64,000 bases of DNA, from positions 1,178,001 through 1,242,000 of the forward strand of contig NZ_CP135439.1 in the NCBI RefSeq assembly GCF_032341995.1, read 5' to 3'. This document shows, piece by piece, positions 1 through 7,809 of the stretch. The position numbers were made by a program, and so were the translations under genes. The DNA comes from Domibacillus sp. DTU_2020_1001157_1_SI_ALB_TIR_016 (GTDB lineage: Bacteria; Bacillota; Bacilli; Bacillales; Domibacillaceae). The notes below the pieces were generated by a model. It did not search any database, had not been told where the DNA came from, and saw only the letters and a list, made by a program, of their open reading frames with translations. Numbering within the stretch: the first letter of the stretch is position 1; the number at the start of each line of letters is the position of its first letter.

Positions 1-210
1 CTGATCGGGATTGTAGCAGATGATGATGAGGTCATTAAATCGTCTCACAACGGAGAGCCGGTTGCGCATAATCCGAACAACCGCGCTTCAATCGCATATC
101 GGAACATCGCCCGCCGTATACTCGGCGAGTCGGTTCCGCTTCAGCCGCTTGAGCAGGAAAAAGATACGTTTTTCACGAAGTTCAAACGATTTATCGGCAT
201 GAGCCGATAA
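1..210 (+). CDS. minD: Septum-site determining ATPase MinD, C-terminal 69 residues (5' partial)
   Basis: The frame is open from the first base to a TAA at 208-210 and begins with LIGIVADDDEVIKSSHNGEP, a typical MinD C-terminal half. The end, FFTKFKRFIGMSR, is a short basic amphipathic helix of the kind MinD uses as its membrane-targeting sequence. MinD is a ParA-type ATPase that sits at the membrane with MinC and blocks division-septum formation near the poles. The Walker motifs lie upstream of the window. The gene precedes spoIVFA, as in B. subtilis, but a terminator separates them. Identity is supported by both sequence and position. Confidence 0.93.
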   Translation: MIGIVADDDEVIKSSHNGEPVAHNPNNRASIAYRNIARRILGESVPLQPLEQEKDTFFTKFKRFIGMSR

Positions 211-242
211 AAAAAGCCGCTTTTTTAAAGCGGCTTTTTTTC
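209..242 (+). terminator. Rho-independent terminator after minD
   Basis: An inverted repeat AAAGCCGCTTT / AAAGCGGCTTT with a very small loop is followed by a run of T. It starts on the last bases of the minD stop codon and should separate minD from the spoIVF genes. Confidence 0.85.
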
Positions 243-281
243 TTTAGACGGCATATACATAAGCAGGCGGGAGGGATTCTG

Positions 282-719
282 ATGATCAAGAAAGTCCTCG
301 TTTCTGTTTGCTTATTTGCGGCCGTGTATGTTAATCAGCACACCTCCTTTGTGCAAACCATCTTTACCCGTGACTTTTCGTTTGCCGTTTTTTCGGCCGC
401 ATATGAGGAACAATTCGGTCCTTTATTGCCGGCTATGCATCAAACAAATGACAGGCAGACTTTCGTTGCCAGCACAAACAGCCTGCTCGCCGCAGAACAA
501 AACGGCGTAGTGGTGCGGGTTGGCGCTGAATATATCGTCATTCAGCAGGAAGATGGTTCAGAAATGGAGGTGAAGGGACTGCGTCCTCATTCGTATCGTC
601 TTTTTGAACGCATTAAACAAGGGGAGCCGGTTGGATCCGCTTCTGGAAAATCGGTTGAATTCATCGAACGAAAAAACGGCCAGATTCTTTCTTCCAGAAA
701 AGTGAATGTAAATGAATAA
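282..719 (+). CDS. spoIVFA: Truncated SpoIVFA, regulator of the SpoIVFB protease
   Basis: The 145-residue product begins almost directly with a hydrophobic segment (about residues 4-17). It ends in a short beta-rich region (about 72-125, GVVVRVGAEYIVIQ onwards) that resembles the C-terminal part of the M23-like domain of SpoIVFA. B. subtilis SpoIVFA is about 264 residues, with a cytoplasmic N-terminal tail of roughly 75 residues and a larger M23-like domain. Both the tail and the first part of that domain are missing, and the 71 bases back to minD hold only a terminator and a ribosome-binding site (gggaggg), so there is no room for them. SpoIVFA, with BofA, holds SpoIVFB inactive in the outer forespore membrane. 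The gene overlaps spoIVFB by 8 bases. Identity rests mostly on position. Confidence 0.75.
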   Translation: MIKKVLVSVCLFAAVYVNQHTSFVQTIFTRDFSFAVFSAAYEEQFGPLLPAMHQTNDRQTFVASTNSLLAAEQNGVVVRVGAEYIVIQQEDGSEMEVKGLRPHSYRLFERIKQGEPVGSASGKSVEFIERKNGQILSSRKVNVNE

Positions 720-1533
720 GATATCCATTCATCCGATCACCTGGCTGTTTGGGGCTGTTGCTGCTGCTACAGGTCTTTTTTTAGAAGGGCTTTGTATCGC
801 CCTCATTCTGTTTGTCCATGAAATGGGGCATGCTGCCGCCGCTAAAGCAGCAGGCTGGCGCATCACCAAAATGGAATTCCTGCCCTTTGGCGGAAAGCTT
901 GAAACAGATGAGCATGCGGGACGGCCGCTTGTCGAAGAATGGCTCGTTGTCATCTCTGGTCCTTTTATGCATGTCCCTATGCTTGCGGCAAGCACGCTTA
1001 TGCAAAAAGCCGGCTGGATCAGCGCAGATGTATCGCAATTGCTGTTTCAATTAAATGCTTTTATTTTTTTGTTTAATCTGCTGCCGGTCCTGCCGCTTGA
1101 CGGGGGGAAAATGGTTCAGCTCTTTCTATGTACACTTCACCCTTACTACAAAGCGTACAAGCAGTCGATCTTTTTTTCATTTGCGTCGCTTGCTTTGCTG
1201 ATGGGGGCAGCTGTTGTTCTGCTTCCCTTTTACGTCCAGCTCGTTTTAACAGCTTCCTACGTGGCCGTCCAGCTTCTTGTCATGTGGAAAGAAAAAGAGG
1301 TAATGTTTATCCGGTTTTTAACGGCCCGCTATTATGAGCCGGTTTCACTGCGCCTGCTTGATCTGCCGGTATTGAAATCAGACCGCCTTCTTTACACGGT
1401 CAGAAGGTTTAAACGAAACCGGACGCATACGCTTAAAGTGAAAGGCGGCAGGGACATGACAGAAGAACAGCTGCTTCAATCCTTTTTTGCCGGAAAAAAA
1501 TACATCCGGGAAGTTGATGAAAATATGGATTGA
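712..1533 (+). CDS. spoIVFB: SpoIVFB, intramembrane metalloprotease that activates pro-sigma-K
   Basis: This is a site-2-type zinc protease of 273 residues with several membrane segments. The zinc-binding HEMGH is at residues 36-40 in the second hydrophobic segment. The second metal motif, NLLPVLPLDGGK, lies near residue 120-131. After about residue 195 comes a soluble C-terminal part that corresponds to the ATP-binding CBS-like region of the family. In the mother cell SpoIVFB clips the pro-sequence off sigma-K, and an intact pro-sigK is present in this window (61064-61822, minus strand). Translation is coupled to spoIVFA through the overlap. The last codons carry the -35 element of the rplU promoter. 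Confidence 0.95.
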   Translation: MNKISIHPITWLFGAVAAATGLFLEGLCIALILFVHEMGHAAAAKAAGWRITKMEFLPFGGKLETDEHAGRPLVEEWLVVISGPFMHVPMLAASTLMQKAGWISADVSQLLFQLNAFIFLFNLLPVLPLDGGKMVQLFLCTLHPYYKAYKQSIFFSFASLALLMGAAVVLLPFYVQLVLTASYVAVQLLVMWKEKEVMFIRFLTARYYEPVSLRLLDLPVLKSDRLLYTVRRFKRNRTHTLKVKGGRDMTEEQLLQSFFAGKKYIREVDENMD

Positions 1534-1558
1534 CACTTCTTTTAAAAGATGATAGAAT
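1530..1558 (+). promoter_or_regulatory. Sigma-A promoter of rplU-prp-rpmA
   Basis: TTGACA (1530-1535), a 17-base spacer and TAGAAT (1553-1558) form a near-consensus vegetative promoter. The -35 box overlaps the spoIVFB stop codon, so the ribosomal operon starts inside the end of a sporulation gene. The start of transcription is expected near 1565. Confidence 0.88.
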
Positions 1559-1569
1559 TCATATGTTAT

Positions 1570-1664
1570 TGTTTGTAGCACCCGTGCTACAACCGCGCAC
1601 AGCAGGTTTTAAGTATCGATCGATCACCTGTTAAGTGGCGAGTCTGAGTAAACAGGGAGGTGCA
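1570..1664 (+). promoter_or_regulatory. Ribosomal protein L21 leader RNA
   Basis: The untranslated stretch between the promoter and rplU contains the characteristic block ACCGCGCACAGCAGG, then CACCTGTTAAGTGGCGAGTC, and ends in AAACAGGGAGGTG next to the start codon. These are hallmarks of the L21 leader found before rplU-ysxB-rpmA in Bacillota, which is thought to mediate autogenous control. The two CAGG/CCTG segments can pair with each other and with the AACAGG next to the ribosome-binding site. Recognition is from memory of the family; a covariance-model search would settle the ends. Confidence 0.8.
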
Positions 1665-1667
1665 GAA

Positions 1668-1976
1668 ATGTACGCAATTATTGAAACAGGCGGCAAGCAG
1701 GTTAAAGTTGAAGAAGGTCAAGCAATCTACATCGAAAAATTGAACGCACAAGATGGTGACACTGTCACTTTTGATAAAGTTCTTTTCGTTGGTGGCAACG
1801 ACGTGAAAGTCGGCAGCCCAGTCGTAGAAGGCGCAACTGTAACGGCTAAGGTTGAAAAGCAAGGACGCGCGAAGAAAATCATCGTTTTCAAATTCAAAGC
1901 GAAGAAAAACTACCGCAAAAAGCAAGGACACCGTCAGCCTTACACAAAAGTAGTCATTGAAAAAATCAACGCATAA
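1668..1976 (+). CDS. rplU: 50S ribosomal protein L21
   Basis: The 102-residue protein starts [11 protein letters not shown] and contains the conserved [36 protein letters not shown] block that binds 23S rRNA. I chose the ATG at 1668 because it follows a strong ribosome-binding site (GGGAGGTG) and gives the standard L21 N-terminus. The in-frame GTG at 1635 lies inside the leader RNA. It is the first gene of the rplU-prp-rpmA transcript, and its own leader probably controls it. Confidence 0.98.
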   Translation: MYAIIETGGKQVKVEEGQAIYIEKLNAQDGDTVTFDKVLFVGGNDVKVGSPVVEGATVTAKVEKQGRAKKIIVFKFKAKKNYRKKQGHRQPYTKVVIEKINA

Positions 1977-1988
1977 GGCGATGATGCA

Positions 1989-2321
1989 ATGATCTATGTA
2001 GATGTGAACAAAAACGAGGCCGGGCTCATTCAATCATTTACGATGAAGGGACATGCCGGCTTTGATGAAAGCGGCAAAGATCTTGTCTGCGCCGGTGCAT
2101 CAGCTGTTTCATTCGGCGCCATTAATGCAGTACAGGCATTGACCGGTATCACCCCTCATATCGAACTGGGGGAAGATGGCGGCCTGCTTTACTGCAAAGT
2201 GCCGGATGGACTGCCTGAAGACAAGCGCAGCCAGATTCAGCTTCTGCTCGAAGGCATGGTCGTTTCACTGCAGACGATTGAAGAAGGGCACGGACAGTAT
2301 ATTAAGATAAATTTTCTATAG
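1989..2321 (+). CDS. prp: Ribosomal-processing cysteine protease Prp
   Basis: This 110-residue protein (YsxB family) lies between rplU and rpmA as in other Bacillota. The catalytic pair is visible: His22 in KGHAGFD and Cys34 in DLVCAGASAVSF, at the positions known from the Staphylococcus aureus enzyme. Prp removes an N-terminal extension from ribosomal protein L27, an essential maturation step in organisms whose L27 carries that extension. The L27 encoded just downstream does carry it. The gene lies 12 bases after rplU and 13 bases before rpmA and should be cotranscribed with both. Confidence 0.95.
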   Translation: MIYVDVNKNEAGLIQSFTMKGHAGFDESGKDLVCAGASAVSFGAINAVQALTGITPHIELGEDGGLLYCKVPDGLPEDKRSQIQLLLEGMVVSLQTIEEGHGQYIKINFL

Positions 2322-2328
2322 GAGGTGA

Positions 2329-2622
<294 letters not shown>

Positions 2623-2635
2623 TTGGATGAACGAA

Positions 2636-2681
2636 TGGAGGCGTTCTGAAAGTCAACCTTTCGGAGCGCCTCTATTTTTTT
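2636..2681 (+). terminator. Terminator after rpmA
   Basis: Long inverted repeat GAGGCGTTCTGAAAG / CTTTCGGAGCGCCTC with a small TCAAC-type loop, followed by TATTTTTTT. Confidence 0.9.
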
Positions 2682-2706
2682 GTGTGCAGGCTTTGAGGTT
2701 TTCCCG

Positions 2707-2734
2707 TTCAATTGGGACATTTTTCTGCTATACT
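2707..2734 (+). promoter_or_regulatory. Probable spo0B-obg promoter (extended -10)
   Basis: A TGCTATACT element (TG at 2726-2727, TATACT at 2729-2734) is an extended -10. The -35 region (TTCAAT, 2707-2712, 16-base spacer) is poor, which is common when the TG extension is present. It follows the rpmA terminator directly. Confidence 0.6.
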
Positions 2735-2784
2735 AAAAAAAGAATGTGTGAACGTTGGAACGAGCGGGGGGTGTGATCAGCCAA

Positions 2785-3321
2785 GTGGAAAATGAAAAAT
2801 GGACGTTGTTAAAAACGCTTCGTCATGCGCGTCATGACTGGATGAATGATATACAAATTGTCAAAGGGTATCTTTCTCTTAATAACATTGATGCCGCAGC
2901 CCGAGCTGCAGATCATATCATTTTAAAGGCTGTACAGGAGTCGAGGCTGTGTAATCTTGGCATGCCGGGGATGGCGGAGCTGTTTATGACGTTTAACTGG
3001 TCGCAGCACTTATTCCGGCTTGAATACGAACTGGATGAATCCATTGCAGCCGGCACGGCGGACGACCAAAAAGCGTGCCGTTTCTTTAATCGGTTATTTT
3101 CACTGCTGGAGCAGCATGTAAAAGAATTTAACGAGCACGAGCTGTTTGTTCATTTATCTGAAAAACAAGGGTCTCTTGCTGCAGAGATGGAATGGATGGG
3201 AGAAGTGGCTAACCGGCCGCTGCTTCTGAAGAAAATAAAGGAATTTGCGCATAGTCTTGAGCTTAAAAGTGCTGTGTGGGAAACGGATTCCGGGGATATA
3301 CTAATGGAAGTGACATTTTAG
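2785..3321 (+). CDS. spo0B: Spo0B, sporulation phosphorelay phosphotransferase
   Basis: Spo0B passes phosphate from Spo0F to Spo0A in the relay that commits the cell to sporulation. The phosphoacceptor is the His of the RHDWMN motif (SRHDWMN in B. subtilis), at about residue 17 from the start chosen here. It sits in the first helix of a four-helix-bundle dimerisation domain, followed by a degenerate kinase-like C-terminal domain. The start is uncertain: a purine-rich GGGGGGTG at about 2766-2773 best serves the GTG at 2785; GTG 2773 is too close and TTG 2755 has no ribosome-binding site. The gene lies immediately before obg, as in B. subtilis. The 178-residue length is normal. Confidence 0.9.
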   Translation: MENEKWTLLKTLRHARHDWMNDIQIVKGYLSLNNIDAAARAADHIILKAVQESRLCNLGMPGMAELFMTFNWSQHLFRLEYELDESIAAGTADDQKACRFFNRLFSLLEQHVKEFNEHELFVHLSEKQGSLAAEMEWMGEVANRPLLLKKIKEFAHSLELKSAVWETDSGDILMEVTF

Positions 3322-3335
3322 GAGGAACAGACAAT

Positions 3336-4625
3336 ATGTTTGTAGATCAGGTTAAAATATATGTTAAAGGCGGCGACGGAGGTAACGGGATGGTCGCATT
3401 CCGCCGTGAAAAATATGTACCGAACGGCGGGCCAGCCGGCGGCGATGGCGGAAACGGCGCGAATGTAGTGTTTGAAGTGGAAGAAGGACTCCGCACATTA
3501 ATGGACTTCCGTTACCAGCGCCATTTCAAAGCGCCGCGCGGCGAGCACGGCATGAGCAAAAACATGCATGGCCGTAATTCAAAAGATATGATTATCAAAG
3601 TTCCGCCAGGCACAGTTGTAACAGATGATGAAACCGGAGAAGTGATTGGGGATCTCGTAGAACACGGGCAGCAGGCCATTATTGCACGCGGCGGCCGCGG
3701 CGGCCGTGGAAACAGCCGCTTTGCGACACCGGCTAATCCGGCACCGGAAATCTCTGAAAACGGGGAGCCGGGTATCGAGCGTAATGTTACGTTAGAATTA
3801 AAGCTTTTGGCAGATGTAGGACTTGTCGGTTTTCCAAGTGTAGGGAAATCCACTCTTCTTTCAGTCGTAACGGCGGCTAAGCCAAAAATCGCGGCCTACC
3901 ACTTTACAACGCTCGTTCCAAATCTCGGCATGGTTGAGACCGAAGACGGCCGGAGCTTTGTTATGGCCGATCTGCCAGGATTAATTGAAGGTGCGCATGA
4001 AGGAACCGGACTTGGCCATCAATTCCTGCGTCATATCGAGCGGACGCGCGTCATTGTTCACGTACTTGATATGTCTGCGATGGAAGGCCGTGATCCGTAT
4101 GAGGATTACGTAACCATTAACAATGAGCTAAAAGAATATAATCTTCGGCTGACAGAGCGTCCGGAAATTATTGTAGCCAATAAAATGGATATGCCGGAAG
4201 CAGAAGAAAATTTAAAAGTGTTCAAGGAAAAAGTAGGAGAAGATGCGGTTATTTTCCCAATTTCTGCGCTGACACGCAGCGGGCTGCGCGACTTGCTGTT
4301 TGCTATTGCCGATAAAGTGGAAGAGACGCCTGAATTCCCGCTTGAGCACGAGGAAGAAGATTTGTCTGTAAACCGGGTGATGTACCGCCATGACAAGCAA
4401 GCCGCTGAGTTTGTGATTACACGCGGTCCGGATGGAGCGTTTGAGCTGACAGGCAGCAAAATTGAAAAATTGTTTAAAATGACGGACTTCTCGCGGGAAC
4501 CATCTGTTCAACGCTTTGCCCGCCAGCTGCGCTCAATGGGAGTAGATGAAGCGCTGCGTGAACGGGGTGCTGAAAACGGCGACATCGTCCGTCTGCTTGA
4601 TTACGAATTTGAATTTGTCGATTAA
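3336..4625 (+). CDS. obg: GTPase Obg (ribosome assembly and stress/sporulation signalling)
   Basis: The 429-residue protein has the Obg order: a glycine-rich N-terminal fold (1-158), a G domain with GFPSVGKS at 165-172, DLPGLIEGA (switch II) and NKMD, and a C-terminal OCT domain. Obg is an essential GTPase associated with late 50S assembly, ppGpp binding, and sporulation initiation through Spo0B. The ATG at 3336 follows GGAGGAAC and gives the usual [18 protein letters not shown] start. A longer in-frame ORF from 3276 is an artefact running inside spo0B. It is 14 bases downstream of spo0B and cotranscribed. Confidence 0.98.
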   Translation: MFVDQVKIYVKGGDGGNGMVAFRREKYVPNGGPAGGDGGNGANVVFEVEEGLRTLMDFRYQRHFKAPRGEHGMSKNMHGRNSKDMIIKVPPGTVVTDDETGEVIGDLVEHGQQAIIARGGRGGRGNSRFATPANPAPEISENGEPGIERNVTLELKLLADVGLVGFPSVGKSTLLSVVTAAKPKIAAYHFTTLVPNLGMVETEDGRSFVMADLPGLIEGAHEGTGLGHQFLRHIERTRVIVHVLDMSAMEGRDPYEDYVTINNELKEYNLRLTERPEIIVANKMDMPEAEENLKVFKEKVGEDAVIFPISALTRSGLRDLLFAIADKVEETPEFPLEHEEEDLSVNRVMYRHDKQAAEFVITRGPDGAFELTGSKIEKLFKMTDFSREPSVQRFARQLRSMGVDEALRERGAENGDIVRLLDYEFEFVD

Positions 4626-4658
4626 AAGCTGCAGCCGGCGGTTTTGAGGGGGAGCGAC

Positions 4659-5114
4659 ATGGGGAAGAAAGAACAGAATGAAAAATTTTATCTTGTCCGC
4701 GAAGATGTACTTCCGGAAGCGATGAAAAAAACGCTTGATGCAAAAGAATTAATCGAACGGAAACGAGCAGACTCTGTCTGGGACGCGGTTCAACAAGTGG
4801 ATTTGAGCCGCAGTGCTTTTTATAAATACCGCGATACGGTGTTTCCGTTTCACACCGTTGTCAAAGAGCGGATCATTACTTTATTTTTTCACCTGGAAGA
4901 CCGATCGGGTACCTTATCTGAACTGCTGGCCGTTGTCGCGAGCTGCGGCGGAAACGTGTTGACGATTCACCAGACGATTCCGCTGCAGGGACGCGCAAAC
5001 GTGACGCTGTCCTTGAATGTGACCGGCATGATCACCGGGCTGGACGAGCTATTATCTCAATTAAAAAAATTGGAATTTGTTGATACAGTAGAAGTGCTCG
5101 GTTCGGGCGCATAA
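4659..5114 (+). CDS. pheB: ACT-domain protein PheB
   Basis: The 151-residue protein has an N-terminal helical region with a winged-helix look ([26 protein letters not shown]) and a C-terminal ACT domain (from about residue 75, [20 protein letters not shown]). ACT domains sense amino acids. The gene always accompanies obg and pheA in Bacillus and is named pheB for that reason, but an enzymatic role has not been shown. The ATG at 4659 has a strong ribosome-binding site (gaggggga). A TTG start 15 bases upstream would overlap it and is less likely. It is 32 bases from pheA, in the same transcript. Confidence 0.92.
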   Translation: MGKKEQNEKFYLVREDVLPEAMKKTLDAKELIERKRADSVWDAVQQVDLSRSAFYKYRDTVFPFHTVVKERIITLFFHLEDRSGTLSELLAVVASCGGNVLTIHQTIPLQGRANVTLSLNVTGMITGLDELLSQLKKLEFVDTVEVLGSGA

Positions 5115-5146
5115 GTTGTTTGAAGAGAAGACTGGAGTGAACTGTT

Positions 5147-6016
5147 TTGAGGAAAATTGCTTTTTTAGGTCCCGCGGCTACATTCACTGATATTGCAGTA
5201 TCAGAAGCATTCCCGAATGATGAGCGGATTCCATGTGTGACTATTCCGGAATGCATGGACTATGTTATTGAAGGAAAAGCAGAGCTGGCTGTCGTACCGA
5301 TTGAAAACGCCTTAGAAGGCACGGTTAATATGACTATCGATCATTTATTTCATGAAGCAGATCTAACCATTGTCGGCGAACTAACGGCTCCGATTCAGCA
5401 GCACCTGCTTGTTCATCCGGACAATGCCGATAAATGGACAGAAGCTAAAAGAGTTTTGTCGCATCCGCATGCCATTGCGCAATGCCACAAATTTTTGCAC
5501 CGTCATTTTTATGGCATTCCATCGCAGCAAATGACTTCGACGGCGGCCGCAGCGAAATATGTAAGTGAGCATCCGGAAGAATGCATTGTAGCCATAGCGA
5601 ATTCACTTTCAGCAAGAGAATATGGCCTGTATACAGCAAAAGCAGATATTCATGATTTTGCGTTTAATCATACTCGTTTTCTTGTTTTATCTAAAACACA
5701 CGAAGAGTTATCGTTTTCACTTCCTAAAACAGGCGGTAAAACAACCATTGTTGTTACGCTGCCGACAGACCGGCCGGGGACGCTTCATCAAGTACTGGCA
5801 ACGTTCGCCTGGCGAAATCTGAACCTTGCGAAAATTGAGTCTCGCCCTCTTAAAACAGGTCTGGGCAATTACTTTTTCATTATTGACGTTGCACAGCGCA
5901 TCGACGATGTGTTAGTGCCGGGCGCTTTCGCTGAGATGGAAGCACTCGGATGCAAGGTGCAGGTGCTCGGAAGTTATTACGGCTATGAAGTAGGACAAGC
6001 CGCAGAAAAAGCATAA
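5147..6016 (+). CDS. pheA: Prephenate dehydratase
   Basis: PheA converts prephenate to phenylpyruvate, the committed step of phenylalanine synthesis. The 289 residues show FLGPAATFTDIAV at the N-terminus and the catalytic motif with FNHTRFLVL around residue 180. A C-terminal ACT domain (PGTLHQVLATFAWRNLNLAKIESRP) contains the ESRP motif for phenylalanine feedback binding. Translation starts at a TTG preceded by ctggagtg. It is the last gene of the spo0B-obg-pheBA transcript and is followed by a bidirectional terminator. Prephenate is also needed by the TrhP proteins encoded at 55.9-58.2 kb. Confidence 0.97.
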   Translation: MRKIAFLGPAATFTDIAVSEAFPNDERIPCVTIPECMDYVIEGKAELAVVPIENALEGTVNMTIDHLFHEADLTIVGELTAPIQQHLLVHPDNADKWTEAKRVLSHPHAIAQCHKFLHRHFYGIPSQQMTSTAAAAKYVSEHPEECIVAIANSLSAREYGLYTAKADIHDFAFNHTRFLVLSKTHEELSFSLPKTGGKTTIVVTLPTDRPGTLHQVLATFAWRNLNLAKIESRPLKTGLGNYFFIIDVAQRIDDVLVPGAFAEMEALGCKVQVLGSYYGYEVGQAAEKA

Positions 6017-6052
6017 AAAAGAAGCCTGTTTTAAAACGGGCTTCTTTTTTAT
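6014..6052. terminator. Bidirectional terminator between pheA and niaR
   Basis: AAAAAGAAGCC and GGCTTCTTTTT arms enclose a TGTTTTAAAACG centre. Flanking A and T tracts on both sides let it end pheA (plus) and niaR (minus) transcripts. Confidence 0.88.
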
Positions 6053-6053
6053 T

Positions 6054-6587
6054 TTATTGAAGCAAAAATCCGGCTTCACGCAAAGCCTGCTCAGCTTCAT
6101 CAAGCACCGCGGCTTCTTTGGCGGACAATGTATGCAAATGAACACCCTCTGTCAGCTCAGACAAGTAAGCCGCACCTGTTTGATTGATTTTATCCAAAAA
6201 CTGCATTGCTTCTTTTCGATTTGATACCATAATGGACGCGGTTAAATCACCATAAACCGGATGTTCAATTTTAACGTCTTTTACAAGAACACCAAGGTCT
6301 ACGAGGAGAAGAAGCTCTTCTTTTGTTTGACCGGGCGGATGCGAGCAGGCAACGACCCGTTCCACTTGTCCGTTCTGAGGTGAATCCATATATACATACC
6401 CTTGGCTTGTCGCCACAATTGGAATGCCGCGGGCTTTAAGCAGCGTAATATCTCCGACTACAACCTGACGGCTCACTTGTGCCCGTTCGGCCAGCTCACT
6501 CCCGGTCAGCGGATTCTGGCTTGATTGAAGCCAGTGCAAAATCTGCTCACGCCGATTTTCACCGATCAGTTTTCTTTTATCTATCAT
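6054..6587 (-). CDS. niaR: Niacin-responsive transcriptional repressor NiaR
   Basis: The 177-residue protein has an N-terminal winged helix (NRREQILHWLQSSQNPLTGSELAERAQVSRQVVVGDITLLKARG) and a C-terminal 3H domain named for its conserved histidines (EHPVYGDL, EGVHLHTL). This is the YrxA/NiaR family, which binds nicotinic acid and represses NAD-synthesis genes. The ATG at 6587 follows a clear ggaggg. The longer reading frame upstream of it lies inside the nifS end and has no ribosome-binding site. The gene is 22 bases after nifS and probably cotranscribed, so the repressor controls its own transcript through the operator at 7772-7795. Confidence 0.94.
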   Translation of the reverse strand: MIDKRKLIGENRREQILHWLQSSQNPLTGSELAERAQVSRQVVVGDITLLKARGIPIVATSQGYVYMDSPQNGQVERVVACSHPPGQTKEELLLLVDLGVLVKDVKIEHPVYGDLTASIMVSNRKEAMQFLDKINQTGAAYLSELTEGVHLHTLSAKEAAVLDEAEQALREAGFLLQ

Positions 6588-6609
6588 GATGCAATCCCTC
6601 CACCGGTAA

Positions 6610-7713
6610 TCATAGCACAACCGCTTGTTTTGCAACATGAATAAGCGCCTGTCCGAGCTGCAGGACTTCGTCTTCTGTCGTCTCAGAACCAAATGAAACG
6701 CGGAAAAACTGCCGTGCTTCTTCCATGGACATTCCCATCGCAAGTGCTGCTTTCATGCCTGATGCAGAAGAGGCGTCACAAGCACTCCCGGTTGAGATGA
6801 ACATATTCCGGGCATTTAAAGCCAGCATCACCAGCTGTCCTTCCACGCCGGGAATACACATACCAATTACACCCGGGTACTGCTTGCTGTCTGGCCCTTC
6901 AATCCACCGAATCGAAGAGTCCTTCAGCTCCTGTTTCAGCAGACGACGCAGGGAGGAAAGCTTCTCAAGAGATGAATTCGTTTGGGCAGCTTCTGCAAAA
7001 GCCGCAGCAGCTGGTGTATCCACTGTACCGCCGCGGACGCCTTTTTCATGCGTTAAACCGGGAAACACAGGCTTTAACGCATGAAACGGAGACAGATAAA
7101 TGGCCCCGCAGCCTTTTGGGCCGCCGACTTTATGGGCTGAAAAAGTCATGGCGTCGGCGTGAATGGAATGAAGAGGCATTTTGCCAAACGATTGAACACA
7201 GTCTGTATGAAAAAAAATCCCTCGCTTCTTTGCCTCCACAGCCAGTTCTTCCACCGGCTGAATCGTACCGATTTCCGGGTTAATATGCTGAATGGAAATG
7301 AGCCCGGTTTGGGGGGTGATCGATGCTTTTACCGCTTCTGCAGCAACAATTCCTTCCCCGGTCATTGGCAGCTTCGTCACAGAGAACCCTTCTGATTGCA
7401 GAACGGACATCGCAGAATGCACGGATGTATGCTCTGCCATAGAGGTAATGATATGTTTTTTTCCGCTGCTTCGCGCTAAGGAGAGAATCGCCAGCAAATT
7501 CCCTTCCGTTCCGCTGCCTGTAAAGTAAATCCCCTCTTTTTGCACACCAGCCCGCTCAGCAATAAGAGCTCGGCTTCTTTCAAGCAGGAGGGAAGCGCGT
7601 GTTCCTTCATCATGCGGACTGGAACTGTTTCCCCAAAAACAACCTGCTGCTTCTATATATATATCGAGTGCCTCTTTTTTCATTGGAGAGGTGGCTGCAT
7701 AATCAAAATACAT
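6610..7713 (-). CDS. nifS: Cysteine desulfurase NifS dedicated to NAD synthesis
   Basis: This PLP enzyme of 367 residues starts MYFDYAATSPM. The PLP lysine is in FSAHKVGGPKGCGA and the active-site cysteine in FISTGSACDASS. NifS takes sulfur from cysteine; next to nadBCA its job is very likely assembly of the 4Fe-4S cluster of NadA, as established for the B. subtilis homologue. It is a different protein from the IscS-type desulfurase at 44372. It is transcribed divergently from nadB and shares the NiaR operator. Confidence 0.94.
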   Translation of the reverse strand: MYFDYAATSPMKKEALDIYIEAAGCFWGNSSSPHDEGTRASLLLERSRALIAERAGVQKEGIYFTGSGTEGNLLAILSLARSSGKKHIITSMAEHTSVHSAMSVLQSEGFSVTKLPMTGEGIVAAEAVKASITPQTGLISIQHINPEIGTIQPVEELAVEAKKRGIFFHTDCVQSFGKMPLHSIHADAMTFSAHKVGGPKGCGAIYLSPFHALKPVFPGLTHEKGVRGGTVDTPAAAAFAEAAQTNSSLEKLSSLRRLLKQELKDSSIRWIEGPDSKQYPGVIGMCIPGVEGQLVMLALNARNMFISTGSACDASSASGMKAALAMGMSMEEARQFFRVSFGSETTEDEVLQLGQALIHVAKQAVVL

Positions 7714-7746
7714 ATTATCCCTGCTTTCTGAGCAAAAAATTAAAGC

Positions 7747-7795
7747 TTGTCTTTCTTTTTATTTTATGTAAAGATAGGTGTCAAGACAACTGTAA
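7747..7795. promoter_or_regulatory. NiaR operator with overlapping divergent nifS and nadB promoters
   Basis: The partly symmetric element AGGTGTCAAGACAACT (about 7776-7791) resembles the NiaR/YrxA box, whose centre is TGTCNAGACA. It is the only such element between the divergent genes. On the minus strand TTGACA (7779-7784 complement) with TAAAAA 17 bases away would drive nifS-niaR. On the plus strand TTGTCT (7747-7752) with a weak TAAAGA-like -10 would drive nadBCA. Both promoters overlap the operator, so nicotinate-bound NiaR could shut both. Confidence 0.75.
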
Positions 7796-7809
7796 AGTGA
7801 GGGTGGGCA

